In this document: positions 1 through 7,911 of the stretch, piece by piece
How the letters are laid out: every line of letters starts with the position of its first letter
Numbering within the stretch: the first letter of the stretch is position 1
Assembly: GCF_021249345.1 (NCBI RefSeq)
Contig: NZ_CP089588.1
Location: forward strand, 2,294,001 to 2,358,000
Reading direction: 5' to 3'
DNA: 64,000 bases
Origin: Halobacterium wangiae
Lineage (GTDB): Archaea > Halobacteriota > Halobacteria > Halobacteriales > Halobacteriaceae
Notes under the pieces: generated by a model
Seen by the model: only the letters and a program-made list of their open reading frames with translations
Told to the model about the DNA's origin: nothing
Databases searched by the model: none
Translations under genes and position numbers: made by a program

Positions 1-527
1 TCGCTCGTGTCCCGGCTCATCCGCATGCACTCGATGCCCGCCTCGCGGAGCTGTTCCGCGGGCGGTCTGCTGTGTCTCGGGGGCACGATGGAGTCCGTCC
101 CCGATCCGGTCGCTGCGCGGATCAGCGACTGGGCCTCCTCCAGCTCCCACGCGACCGTCTCCGGCGTGGCTTCCCCGCAGATGACGTGGGAGTACGTGTG
201 CGTACACAGTTCGTGGTCGGTCGTGTGGTCCCTGATCTGTCGCACCATCTCTGGCGCGTAGAACAGCGGGTCGCGGGCCTCATCCGTCCCCGGGTCGTTG
301 TCGAACCACCCCTCCCTGTGTGGGCCGTCGTGGTCCCCCGCACAGTCCGACTCGAAGAGGTGGCCGACGACGTCGAAGGAGATAGGGACGTCGACCGAGT
401 CGCAGTGTTCCAGCAGGCGCCCGAGACACGCCCGCTCCGCCGAGCCGTCGTCGCTCAGGTGCGGGTACTCGCCGACGTCGTGGACCCCCCAGCCGAGCTC
501 TATCTCGATGCTGATCGTGACCGCCAT
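1..527 (-). CDS. Polysaccharide deacetylase-family protein, 3' end beyond the window
   Basis: At least 175 codons are visible; the C-terminus lies before base 1. The start is the ATG at 527 (MAVTISIEIE), because an in-frame stop lies ten codons upstream. The protein opens with a beta-strand followed by an acidic motif (about residues 7-13). It then carries HELCTHTYSH at about residues 105-114, the His-x3-4-His metal-binding motif of the NodB/polysaccharide deacetylase fold, and a PPRHSRPP motif near residue 147 like the usual R-P-P loop. Known members remove N-acetyl groups from glycans. The substrate here is unknown, but the next gene is a glycosyltransferase in divergent orientation, so a role in surface glycan or exopolysaccharide modification is a reasonable inference. 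No signal peptide is seen. Confidence 0.8.
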   Translation of the reverse strand, partial: MAVTISIEIELGWGVHDVGEYPHLSDDGSAERACLGRLLEHCDSVDVPISFDVVGHLFESDCAGDHDGPHREGWFDNDPGTDEARDPLFYAPEMVRQIRDHTTDHELCTHTYSHVICGEATPETVAWELEEAQSLIRAATGSGTDSIVPPRHSRPPAEQLREAGIECMRMSRDTS

Positions 528-669
528 CTCGTTGGGCTTCGCCGACGACCGGGATTAGTAGCCACTCGTTTACGGTGCCCGTTCCGCAGTAGGGTCGGCG
601 TTCGTCGCGGGGCCCTGCCCGGAACGTGGAACGGAACGGTTTTTACCCGCGTGTTGCGTGCCGACGTGT

Positions 670-1737
670 ATGCGAGTGGCGTTCGTCTCCGAGACGACCG
701 CCCACCACGCCGACGGCGACGATCTCGACCGGCTCGACCTGCTCGCGGGGTTGCTCACTGAGCACGGCCACGAGGTCCACGTCTGCTGTGCACAGTGGTG
801 GGAGGGCCGGCCGGACACCTTCGACTACGAGGACGTGACGTACCACGCCGTCACCGCCGAACCCGGCCGCCGTTGGTTCTCCCCGGGCGTCGCCGCCACC
901 CTCCGCGGGATCGACCCGGACGTCGTCCACGCGACGTCCCGGACGCCCGGCCACGTCTACGGCGCGCGGTGGGGCGGCCTGCTCGCCGGCGCCCCGCTCG
1001 TCTGCGAGTGGTACGACCCCCACGACACCCGGGCCGGCCTCCGCGGCCGCGCCTACCGCTACGCCGCACGCCGTCCGAGTGCAGTGGTGACGCCCTCGCG
1101 GACCGTGAAGACGAGCGTCCGTGAGTGTGGCGGCGACGGCGAGGACGTGCGCGTCGTCCCGACGGGCATCGACATGGACCAGATCCGCCGCGCGGTCCCC
1201 GGCGACGGCGGCGACATCGTCTTCAGTCGGCGGCTGGACGAGAACGCCAACCTCGAGTCGCTGTTCCTCGCGCTCGCGGAGTTCCGCGAGTACGACTGGA
1301 ACTGCACCGTCGTCGGCGACGGGCCGGCGCGCCGCGGCTACGAGCGGCAGGCCCGGGACCTCCGCATCGCCGACCGCGTCGACTTCGTCGGCGACTGCAC
1401 CGTCGAGGAGCGCGTCGAACTGTTCAAGAACGCCCACGTCTACGTCCACACCGCCGAGTCCACGTCGTTCGCGCGCGACCTGCTGTGGGCGCTCGCCTGT
1501 GGCTGCGTCGGCATCGTCGAGTACCACGCCCAGTCCAGCGCCCACGAACTCGTCGAAACGTACGACCGCGGGTTCCGCGCGACCAGCGACGAGGAGATCG
1601 TCGAGTGCCTGGTCGCGGCCGGCGACCTCGAACGCAAGGCCGTCGACGAGGAGTTCGCCGACTACGACTACGACGCGTTCGCCGACACCTACCTCGACGT
1701 CTACCGGGACGCCCAGGAGGACGCGGGCCTGCTCTGA
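670..1737 (+). CDS. Glycosyltransferase family 4 (group 1)
   Basis: This 355-residue GT-B protein likely transfers a sugar from a nucleotide-sugar to a glycan or lipid acceptor at the inner face of the membrane. The N-terminal Rossmann half begins MRVAFVSETTAHH. The C-terminal donor domain has the order typical of GT4: VVGDGPARRGYE, then DFVGDCTVEERVELF, then a loop near residues 265-285 where family enzymes bind the nucleotide-sugar. The ATG at 670 is preferred over the GTG at 658 because a T-rich TATA-like box at 639-648 sits about 26 nt upstream, fitting a leaderless mRNA. The gene stands alone, divergent from the deacetylase. Acceptor and donor are not predictable from sequence. Confidence 0.88.
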   Translation: MRVAFVSETTAHHADGDDLDRLDLLAGLLTEHGHEVHVCCAQWWEGRPDTFDYEDVTYHAVTAEPGRRWFSPGVAATLRGIDPDVVHATSRTPGHVYGARWGGLLAGAPLVCEWYDPHDTRAGLRGRAYRYAARRPSAVVTPSRTVKTSVRECGGDGEDVRVVPTGIDMDQIRRAVPGDGGDIVFSRRLDENANLESLFLALAEFREYDWNCTVVGDGPARRGYERQARDLRIADRVDFVGDCTVEERVELFKNAHVYVHTAESTSFARDLLWALACGCVGIVEYHAQSSAHELVETYDRGFRATSDEEIVECLVAAGDLERKAVDEEFADYDYDAFADTYLDVYRDAQEDAGLL

Positions 1738-1845
1738 GCCGCGCTCCGGTAACAAGCAACCTGCCCAGTCGTCTCCCACTGGAAACTGCGTGGTATGTTA
1801 ACGGGATATAGCGTTTTCTCCCAGTTCGTCGTATTACTGCCCACG

Positions 1846-2142
1846 ATGATGTTCCACGTTCGATTGACCCACAGCCCCGAGAACTGCTGGGCGCGCGACG
1901 AACACGAGCAGAAGGCGACCGAGTTCGTCGAGCGCATCGAGAACAACGAGGAAGGGCCAGGTGTGGGCGTCCGGAGCGCGTTCGCCGCGCCGAACGAACA
2001 CACGTTCTACCTGCTGGTCGAGTCGGACTCGTTCGAGGACCTGACTGGGTTCCTCGGGCCGCCGCTCCTGCACGACCACGACGCCGACGTGGTCCCCGTG
2101 ACGACGTTCGGCGGAGCGCTGGACACGCTGGACCTGGAGTGA
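1846..2142 (+). CDS. Small conserved-looking hypothetical protein
   Basis: This acidic protein has 98 residues (MMFHVRLTHSPENCWAR...). The open frame extends upstream to 1795, but the paired ATG codons at 1846/1849 give the sensible beta-strand start. The pattern beta-strand (MFHVRLTH), helix (EQKATEFVERIEN), strand, strand (FYLLVESDS), helix (FEDLTGFLG), strand (VVPVTTF) suggests a ferredoxin-like alpha/beta fold as in small dimeric alpha-beta barrel proteins. There is one Cys and one early His pair region, but no recognised catalytic motif. It is convergent with folCP, with about 80 nt between the stop codons. I do not recognise a function. Confidence 0.65.
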   Translation: MMFHVRLTHSPENCWARDEHEQKATEFVERIENNEEGPGVGVRSAFAAPNEHTFYLLVESDSFEDLTGFLGPPLLHDHDADVVPVTTFGGALDTLDLE

Positions 2143-2224
2143 ACGCGAGACCAGTCGGGTTCGCACCACTACTCACTGATTCGACTACAGCCGGCCCAGA
2201 CCCTGTATCGAGAACTCTCTCCGA

Positions 2225-4666
2225 CTACGCTCGGTCGTCTCCGTCGCGCATCTCTTCGGCGACCCGAACGGCGGCGACGTTCTCCTCGACGTCGTGGACG
2301 CGCACGATGTCGGCCCCACGGTCGGTCGCCAGTGCCGTCGCGGCCGTCGTCGCGTAGCCACCCTCGTCGGGGTAGCGGTCGACCGCGCCGAACATCGACT
2401 TCTGGGAGTGCCCGACCAGGACGGGACAGCCCAGCGCGTGGAACTCGTCGGTGCGGTCGAGAATCTCGAAGCTCTCCGTCGCCGATTTCCCGAAGCCGAC
2501 GCCGGGGTCGACGATGATCTTCTCCCGCGGGAGGCCGGCCTTCTCCGCGAGCAGCACGCGTTCGGCGAGTTCGCCGACGACGTCCTCGACGACGTCGTCG
2601 TAGTGGACGTCCTCGCCGGGTTCGACGGGCGCGTTGATGGAGTGCATCACGACCAGCGGCGCGTCGTACTCGGCGGCGACGAACCGCATCTCGGGGTCCT
2701 CGAGGCCCGTCACGTCGTTCAGGATGTCGGCCCCGGCTTCCAGGGCTCGTCGGCCGACCTCCGCCTTCCGGGTGTCGACGGAGACGAGCACGTCGAGGTC
2801 CGCGAGCCGTTCGACCACCGGGAGCACGCGGTCGAGTTCCGTCTCGAGGGAGACAGGGTCGGCGCCAGGTCGGGTGGACTCGCCACCGACGTCGATGACG
2901 TCCACACCTGCCGCGACCATCTCCTCGGCGCGCGCGACGGCGTCCTCGACGCGCTCGTACTCGCCGCCGTCGTGGAAGCTGTCCGGCGTGACGTTGAGGA
3001 TGCCCATCACGGCGGTGCCGTCCTCCCACGGGTAGCCGTGGGTCTCGGGGCTCGTCTGGATGCCGAGGTCCTCGCGGAGTTCGCTGGCGAACACGGACAG
3101 GCCGTAGGGCTGCCCGTCGAGTTTCTCGCAGAGGCGCTTGAACTGCGCGAGCGTCCCCATCAGCACCGCGTCGAAGGTGCCCCGTGGCTGCTCGTTCAGC
3201 CCCGACAGCGAGCACTCCGCGCCGAGGCTCAACATCTCCTCCTTGAGGTACTGGGCCTGCCGCTTCTGCACCCGCGTCTTCACGACGCGGTGGACGCCCT
3301 TCGCGCGCATCCGCCAGACGCCCGGCGGGGTGACGTGCGCTCCCTCCAGCGTCTCGCGGGCCTCCGCGAGGTCCCGCACCTGCTTCGGGAGGTTCGTGCG
3401 CGTCCACCGCGTGCGCGCCTCCGCGACGGTGAACAGCGACCCCGTGACGAGCACCAGGTCGTCCTCGTTCGCCTCGTCCAGTGCGGCGTCGACGGCCGAC
3501 TCTACAGAGCGTTTGACGGTCGTCTCGCCGGCCCCCGCCTCCGCGAACACGGTCGCGAGCACGTCGGCGTCCTCCGCGCGGTCGGTGTCCGGTTCGCAGA
3601 CCCACGCGTGGTCCGGCGTCGGGAGCGCCGCGGCCATCCCGCGGTGGTCCTTGTCGTGCATCGCGCCGAAGACGTAGAGCAGGCGGTCGTAGTCGAACTC
3701 CGCGACGGTGTCCGCGAGCGCCTCGCAGGCGCCGGTGTTGTGCGCGCCGTCGAGCGCGACGACGGGGTCGGCGCCCATCACCTCGAAGCGGCCCGGCCAG
3801 TACGCCTTCCGGAAGCCGCGCGCGACGGTGTCCGGGTCCACGTCCGCGACCTGCCGGGCGAGCACCGCGGCGACGCCCGCGTTCCTAGCCTGGTAGGCGC
3901 CGAGCAGCGGAATCCGTGCGTCGACCGACCAGTCGGCTCCTGCCAGCGAGACCGCGGCCTCCGTGTGGTTCGTGCGTCCCTCGTAGCGGACTACCACGTC
4001 GACGCCCACCCCCTCCTCCCCGACGGCGACGACGTCGCCCGCCTGCTCGCGGACCGCCTCGAGTGCGCTCCCCGTGGTCGCCGTCACGAGCGGGTTGTCG
4101 GCGGGCGCGACGTGGGCCTTGTCGCGGGCGATCTCCTCGACCGTGTCTCCGAGCACGCCAGTGTGTTCGAGCGTCACCGAGGTGACCGCGCTCGCCTCGG
4201 GGTCGACGACGCTCGTCGCGTCGTAGCGGCCGCCGATGCCCACTTCCAGCACCGCGACGTCGACGTCCTGTCGGCCGAACTCCCAGAGCGCCATCGCCGT
4301 CACGACCTCGAAGAACGTGGGGGCGTCCCCGTCTGCCGCACGCTCGTTCACGCGCGGCCGGATCGCGTCGACGAACTCGGTGAGCGCCAACTTCGACATC
4401 CGGCGGCCGTTCACCGTCACGCGCTCACGCACGTCGTCGAAGTGCGGGGACGTGTACAGCCCGACGTCGAGGCCCGCCTCCCGGAGCGTGGACTCCACGA
4501 GTCGGGCGGTGCTGCCCTTCCCGTTCGACCCCGCGACCTGCACGTACCGCGTTCCCTCGTGGGGGTCGCCGAGCGCCGACAGCAGGTCCGCCGTCGAGTC
4601 CGTGCCAGGCTTCGGCCGGTAGCGGCGGAGGTCGAGGAGGAAGTTCGCCGCCTCGTCGTATCGCAT
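2225..4666 (-). CDS. folCP: FolC-FolP fusion: folylpolyglutamate/dihydrofolate synthase and dihydropteroate synthase
   Basis: One 813-residue polypeptide carries two folate enzymes. Residues about 1-410 are a Mur-ligase-type FolC: ATP loop GSNGKGST at 46-53, YTSPHF, and a HNTG motif in the C-terminal half. It adds glutamate to dihydropteroate and folates. A linker of about 130 residues follows. Residues from about 545 are FolP: GILNVTPDSFHDGG, DVGGESTRPGAD, SVDTRK, GVGFGKS and VGHSQKSMFG, the pterin and p-aminobenzoate sites. It joins hydroxymethyl-dihydropterin diphosphate to p-aminobenzoate. The ATG at 4666 begins MRYDEAANFLLDLRRY; the frame upstream is open but not protein-like. The same fusion is known in Haloferax. 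It stands as a single gene divergent from a lipoprotein gene. Confidence 0.95.
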   Translation of the reverse strand: MRYDEAANFLLDLRRYRPKPGTDSTADLLSALGDPHEGTRYVQVAGSNGKGSTARLVESTLREAGLDVGLYTSPHFDDVRERVTVNGRRMSKLALTEFVDAIRPRVNERAADGDAPTFFEVVTAMALWEFGRQDVDVAVLEVGIGGRYDATSVVDPEASAVTSVTLEHTGVLGDTVEEIARDKAHVAPADNPLVTATTGSALEAVREQAGDVVAVGEEGVGVDVVVRYEGRTNHTEAAVSLAGADWSVDARIPLLGAYQARNAGVAAVLARQVADVDPDTVARGFRKAYWPGRFEVMGADPVVALDGAHNTGACEALADTVAEFDYDRLLYVFGAMHDKDHRGMAAALPTPDHAWVCEPDTDRAEDADVLATVFAEAGAGETTVKRSVESAVDAALDEANEDDLVLVTGSLFTVAEARTRWTRTNLPKQVRDLAEARETLEGAHVTPPGVWRMRAKGVHRVVKTRVQKRQAQYLKEEMLSLGAECSLSGLNEQPRGTFDAVLMGTLAQFKRLCEKLDGQPYGLSVFASELREDLGIQTSPETHGYPWEDGTAVMGILNVTPDSFHDGGEYERVEDAVARAEEMVAAGVDVIDVGGESTRPGADPVSLETELDRVLPVVERLADLDVLVSVDTRKAEVGRRALEAGADILNDVTGLEDPEMRFVAAEYDAPLVVMHSINAPVEPGEDVHYDDVVEDVVGELAERVLLAEKAGLPREKIIVDPGVGFGKSATESFEILDRTDEFHALGCPVLVGHSQKSMFGAVDRYPDEGGYATTAATALATDRGADIVRVHDVEENVAAVRVAEEMRDGDDRA

Positions 4667-4771
4667 AGTCGAATCGAGCGTACCGGCCCGCATTAGACTG
4701 TCGGACCCGGTTGCGCTCCGGGCCGCGCCGTCCCACCGCTGGCGGCGAACTCGCTCGCTGTGGCGCGTGAC

Positions 4772-4799
4772 AACGGGATACGTCAAACGGCCGTTTGTG
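4772..4799. repeat. Direct repeat copy 1 with inner palindrome, upstream of the lipoprotein gene
   Basis: The stretch tacgtcaaacggccgtttgt (4779-4798) contains the perfect 14-nt palindrome caaacggccgtttg. It sits just upstream of the TATA-like box (about 4808-4815) of the gene starting at 4840. A near-identical copy follows that gene's stop codon at 5678-5704; the copies differ by one inserted base and one substitution in about 27 nt. This copy is placed like an operator or activator site. Confidence 0.6.
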
Positions 4800-4839
4800 T
4801 ATTCAGAATACATTTTCCACCCCCCGACGATGGACGGGT

Positions 4840-5679
4840 ATGGAACGACGTAGGTTCCTCGCTGGCCTGACCGCCACAGTTCCGCTCGCCCTCGCGGGCT
4901 GTATAGGTGGCCAGGACGACGAAGACGACACCTCCACGACTGCACCGACAGACGACACGACTACGCAGACCCCCGACGACACGACGACCACGACGACCGA
5001 CTCCGGGCCGCTGTCGGTCGGCGACGCCGTCAGCCTCGGAGACGGCCGCGAACTCGCCGTCGTAGACGCCGGCGCGTCGGCGTTCGCCGTCACGCGCGGC
5101 ACCGGCGCCGAGCAGGTCCACGCGAGCGACGACGAACGGTTCGTCACCGTGAAGTTCGCGCCGACCGGCATCGACGACTACCAGTCGTTCGTCGCGGAGA
5201 ACGTCACCCTCACCATCAACGACGAGGAGACGTTCGCCGACCCGGTGTTCCCGCTGGGCGGCGGCTCGAACCGGTTCGACGCCGCCTACGCCATCCCGAG
5301 GGACCTCACCCCCTACACTGCGACGGTCTCCGTCGAGACTGGGAGCGAAGCCGCGAGCTGGGAGTTCGACTCCCGCGACATCGAATCTGTCACCCAGAAC
5401 GTCGATTTCTCGGTCGGGGAGCTCTCCGTCCCGGATTCGGTTCCCGCCGGCGAAGGGTTCACGGCCGAACTCCCGGTCGACAACGGCGGGGGAGCACTCA
5501 CGTTCTACGCCGTCGTCCAGGGCACTGCGAACGCCCCGACGCGCATCTCCGAAGACCTGCCTGCCAGCGAGGAGACGGTCGTCGAGATCCAGCCGACGGC
5601 GCCCGACACCGACGGCGAGTTCGACCTGACCGTCGACTGGAGTGCGGGCAGCGCCACGAAGACCGTCCAGCTGGAGTAA
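4840..5679 (+). CDS. Tat-exported lipoprotein of unknown function
   Basis: This is a 279-residue secreted protein. The N-terminus MERRRFLAGLTATVPLALAGC carries a twin-arginine motif (residues 3-5) and a lipobox ending at Cys21, so it is probably exported folded by Tat and anchored by a lipid. A Thr/Asp-rich low-complexity linker (about 25-60) follows. The rest looks beta-rich: a first domain about 65-190, and an Ig-like segment from about 195 (VGELSVPDSVPAGEGFTAEL, LTVDWSAGSATKTVQLE). No catalytic motif is seen. The ATG at 4840 is chosen over an upstream in-frame start because of the Tat motif and a TATA-like box about 27 nt upstream. Near-identical direct repeats flank the gene on both sides. 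Confidence 0.82.
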   Translation: MERRRFLAGLTATVPLALAGCIGGQDDEDDTSTTAPTDDTTTQTPDDTTTTTTDSGPLSVGDAVSLGDGRELAVVDAGASAFAVTRGTGAEQVHASDDERFVTVKFAPTGIDDYQSFVAENVTLTINDEETFADPVFPLGGGSNRFDAAYAIPRDLTPYTATVSVETGSEAASWEFDSRDIESVTQNVDFSVGELSVPDSVPAGEGFTAELPVDNGGGALTFYAVVQGTANAPTRISEDLPASEETVVEIQPTAPDTDGEFDLTVDWSAGSATKTVQLE

Positions 5680-5704
5680 CGGGTACGTCAAACGGCTGTT
5701 TGTG
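5678..5704. repeat. Direct repeat copy 2, directly after the lipoprotein stop codon
   Basis: The stretch tacgtcaaacggctgtttgt (5684-5703) repeats the upstream element at 4779-4798 with one change (ggc-c to ggc-t), so its palindrome is now imperfect. It begins within the stop codon region of the lipoprotein gene (stop 5677-5679). It may be a remnant of a duplication or insertion of the gene, or part of a terminator. Confidence 0.55.
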
Positions 5705-6131
5705 CTTACCCAGTTTCTTTGATACTACCCCGGCTCGATGCGAGTGGAGCGCGTTCGGCCCTCCAGAGCATCGCAGCATCCCCCGCTGCTTGCCACGACA
5801 GTCGACTACTGTCATCCCCCCCTGGCGCTCCACTCCCCCCGTTCTTTCGAGTTGTTAGCGACGTGACTCGGCGAGTTGCGCTTCGCTGACGACCAGTGGC
5901 GTCGTCGACTCCGCTCGTGACGAGCTTTCGGCACTCCGTCACTGCGTTCAGTCGTGCCGAAAGCGCCGATAGACTCGATTCGCTCGGCTATCGAACTTCC
6001 GTCACTAATCGTGACGGAAACGCCGGGGCGCTCGTCCCTCGCGCTCCGAGCTTCAGACACGACTGAGCGCCGGCGAAGGCGTGTCTGAAACGCCGATAGA
6101 CTCGCTTCGCTCGTCTATCGAGCTTCCGTCA
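5705..6131. other. Intergenic region with an array of hairpins, no supported gene
   Basis: The 450 nt between the lipoprotein gene and purNH hold no convincing gene. The short open frames here are rich in Arg and Ser and lack start signals. The right half (5922-6151) is packed with inverted repeats, including a 60-bp unit present twice (5965-6024 and 6092-6151, 55 of 60 identical). The left half (5705-5920) shows no structure I can name. The region lies downstream of purNH on the minus strand and of the lipoprotein gene on the plus strand, so it is a terminator region for two convergent transcripts. Confidence 0.6.
5965..6024 (-). repeat. 60-bp hairpin repeat, distal copy
   Basis: The unit starts gccgatagactcgattcgct and contains two stem-loops: cgatag...ctatcg, and ttccgtcac-taatc-gtgacggaa (9-bp stem, 5-nt loop). 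It is preceded by a third hairpin, ctttcggcac...gtgccgaaag (5925-5963). It matches the copy at 6092-6151 at 55 of 60 positions, and the period between copies is 127 bp. Confidence 0.75.
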
Positions 6132-6151
6132 CTAATCGTGACGGAAGCACC
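6092..6151 (-). repeat. 60-bp hairpin repeat, proximal copy overlapping the purNH stop codon
   Basis: This is the second copy of the 60-bp unit. On the minus strand it contains the last codons and the TAG stop of purNH (6132-6134) inside the loop of the hairpin cttccgtcac-gatta-gtgacggaag. It is followed by cgatagac...gtctatcg and by gtttcagacac...gtgtctgaagc (about 6050-6091). The position suggests an intrinsic terminator or a 3' mRNA-stability structure; the duplicated copy lies further downstream. Confidence 0.7.
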
Positions 6152-7742
6152 TGTGTCCGGTGAACACCATCGCCATGCCGTGCTCGTCGGCGGCTTCGAC
6201 GACGTCCTCGTCGTTGACCGATCCGCCGGGCTGGACGACGGCTTCGACGCCCGCCTCGGCCGCCACCTCGACGGCGTCCGGGAACGGGAAGAACGCGTCC
6301 GAGGCCATCACTGCACCGTCTGCGCTCTTCCCTTCGGCGTCCCGGTCGGCCTTCTTCGCCGCGATCTCGACGGCGTCCACGCGGCTCACCTGACCGACGC
6401 CGAGGCCGACGGTCTCGGTGCCGTCCGCGAACAGGATGCCGTTGGACTTCACGTGCTTGAGCACGCGCCACGCGAACAGCATCGTCTCCAGTTCGTCGTC
6501 GGTGGGTTCGCGCTCGGTGACGACCTCCAGGTCGTCGCGGTCGGGCGCCCATCGGTCGCGCTCCTGGACGAGGCGACCCCCGACGAGCGGTTTCTCCGCG
6601 AACCGCTCGGTGTCGTCCCCGAACGGCCCGGTGTCGAGGACGCGGAGGTTGTCCTTCTCCCGGAGGACGGCGAGCGCGTCGTCGGTGTAGCCGGGTGCGA
6701 CGACGACCTCCTTGAACGACTCCGTGACGAGTTCTGCCGTCTCGGCATCGCAGGTGCGGTTCAGCGCGACGATGCCGCCGAACGCGCTCTTCGCGTCCGT
6801 CGCGAGCGCGTCCTCGTACGCCTCCGCGAGCGTGTCGGCGGTCGCACAGCCCGCGGGGTTGGTGTGCTTGATGACCGCGGCCGCGGGGTCCTCGAACTCC
6901 GTGATGAGGTTGAGTGCGCCGTCGGCGTCGTTGTAATTGTTGTACGACAGCGCCTTCGCGCCCTCGTTGCGCTGGTCGGCGTGGACGACGCTCGCCGCCT
7001 CGCAGGTGTCGTCGCGGTACACCGCGGCGTCCTGGTGGGGGTTCTCGCCGTACCGGAGGTCGGCGACGCGGGTGCCGCCCGCAAGCCGACGCGTGGGGAA
7101 CTCACCCCCGGCGTCGGCGTCGACGGTCACGCCGTCCTCGGTGACTTCGAGGGCTCCCTCGGCGACCCAGCGGACCGCCCGTGGGTACGCCTCGAACTCG
7201 GCGTCGTAGAGCACGCGCTCCTTCAGGGAGGAGAGGTTGTCGTCGCCGAACACCGGCACCGGTTCCTGGGTGACGATGGGGCCCGCGTCGACGTCGTCCT
7301 CGCGGACGCTGCCGTCGTCTGCGACGGCGTTCGTCACGACGTGGACGGTACAGCCCGTCACCGAGACCTGGGCGTCGAGCACCTGTTCGTGGGCGTCCGC
7401 GCCCGGGAACGACGGCAGCAGGCTCGGGTGGACGTTGAGGGTGAGCGGGACCGAATCGAGGAACGTCTCCGAGAGCACGCGCATGTAGCCGTCGAGGCAG
7501 ACGAGGTCGACGTCGTACGCCGAGAGCGCCTCGACGACGCGCTGTTCGTGGTCGCGGCGGCTCTCCTCGTCGCCCTGCTCGACGACCTCCGTGGGAATCC
7601 CCCGGTCCTCGGCGGCGTCGAGGACGGGCGCGTCCGCGTGGTTCGAGAGCACGAACGCGAGTTCGGCGTCGCCGGGCGCCACGTCGTCGATGTGCAGGAG
7701 GTTCCGGCCGCGGTTGCTGGCGAGGCCAGCGATGCTGGTCAT
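6132..7742 (-). CDS. purNH: PurN-PurH fusion: GAR formyltransferase plus AICAR formyltransferase
   Basis: This 536-residue bifunctional purine enzyme uses 10-formyl-tetrahydrofolate in both steps. Residues about 1-190 are a PurN-type glycinamide ribonucleotide formyltransferase: [16 protein letters not shown] supplies the catalytic Asn and His, and the Asp lies in [11 protein letters not shown]. From about residue 200 the protein is the AICAR transformylase half of Pur[32 protein letters not shown] with the catalytic Lys-His pair, and FTGHRCFRH at the end. The IMP cyclohydrolase domain of bacterial PurH is absent; archaea use a separate enzyme (PurO). The ATG at 7742 ([12 protein letters not shown]) is chosen over the start at 7769 because a TATA-like box lies near 7769-7775. 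The gene is divergent from purB. Confidence 0.95.
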   Translation of the reverse strand: MTSIAGLASNRGRNLLHIDDVAPGDAELAFVLSNHADAPVLDAAEDRGIPTEVVEQGDEESRRDHEQRVVEALSAYDVDLVCLDGYMRVLSETFLDSVPLTLNVHPSLLPSFPGADAHEQVLDAQVSVTGCTVHVVTNAVADDGSVREDDVDAGPIVTQEPVPVFGDDNLSSLKERVLYDAEFEAYPRAVRWVAEGALEVTEDGVTVDADAGGEFPTRRLAGGTRVADLRYGENPHQDAAVYRDDTCEAASVVHADQRNEGAKALSYNNYNDADGALNLITEFEDPAAAVIKHTNPAGCATADTLAEAYEDALATDAKSAFGGIVALNRTCDAETAELVTESFKEVVVAPGYTDDALAVLREKDNLRVLDTGPFGDDTERFAEKPLVGGRLVQERDRWAPDRDDLEVVTEREPTDDELETMLFAWRVLKHVKSNGILFADGTETVGLGVGQVSRVDAVEIAAKKADRDAEGKSADGAVMASDAFFPFPDAVEVAAEAGVEAVVQPGGSVNDEDVVEAADEHGMAMVFTGHRCFRHD

Positions 7743-7911
7743 GTCTACACGAGCGGCCGCGACCCGCAAAGTGGTTGCGGTTCACTCGCCGAAGATGTGC
7801 ACGAACTAGTACAGAAAGAAGGATCGAACCTCCTCGAAACCACTTGGGTACACACGTCCGTGCCTTCCGGGGACCGGCAGGCTTTTGGAGCGAGCGCGGC
7901 GACTCGCGAGT

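Noticed and set aside
2294-4696. Very long open frame on the plus strand (800 codons) opposite folCP
   Set aside because: It is the antisense shadow of a clear folCP gene; its protein is Arg/Val/Asp-rich with no family motif. Long shadows are expected in this GC-rich genome because third-position G/C removes stops.
5706-5942. Minus-strand frame of 78 codons in the hairpin region
   Set aside because: Ser/Arg/Gly-rich, no start signal, composition unlike the acidic proteins of this genome.
7817-7834. A tRNA T-arm-like hairpin (ggaggttcgatcct on the minus strand) between purNH and purB
   Set aside because: Only the arm-like segment exists; no acceptor stem, anticodon arm or D-arm could be found around it. 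It may be chance or a tRNA fragment, but it is not a tRNA gene.
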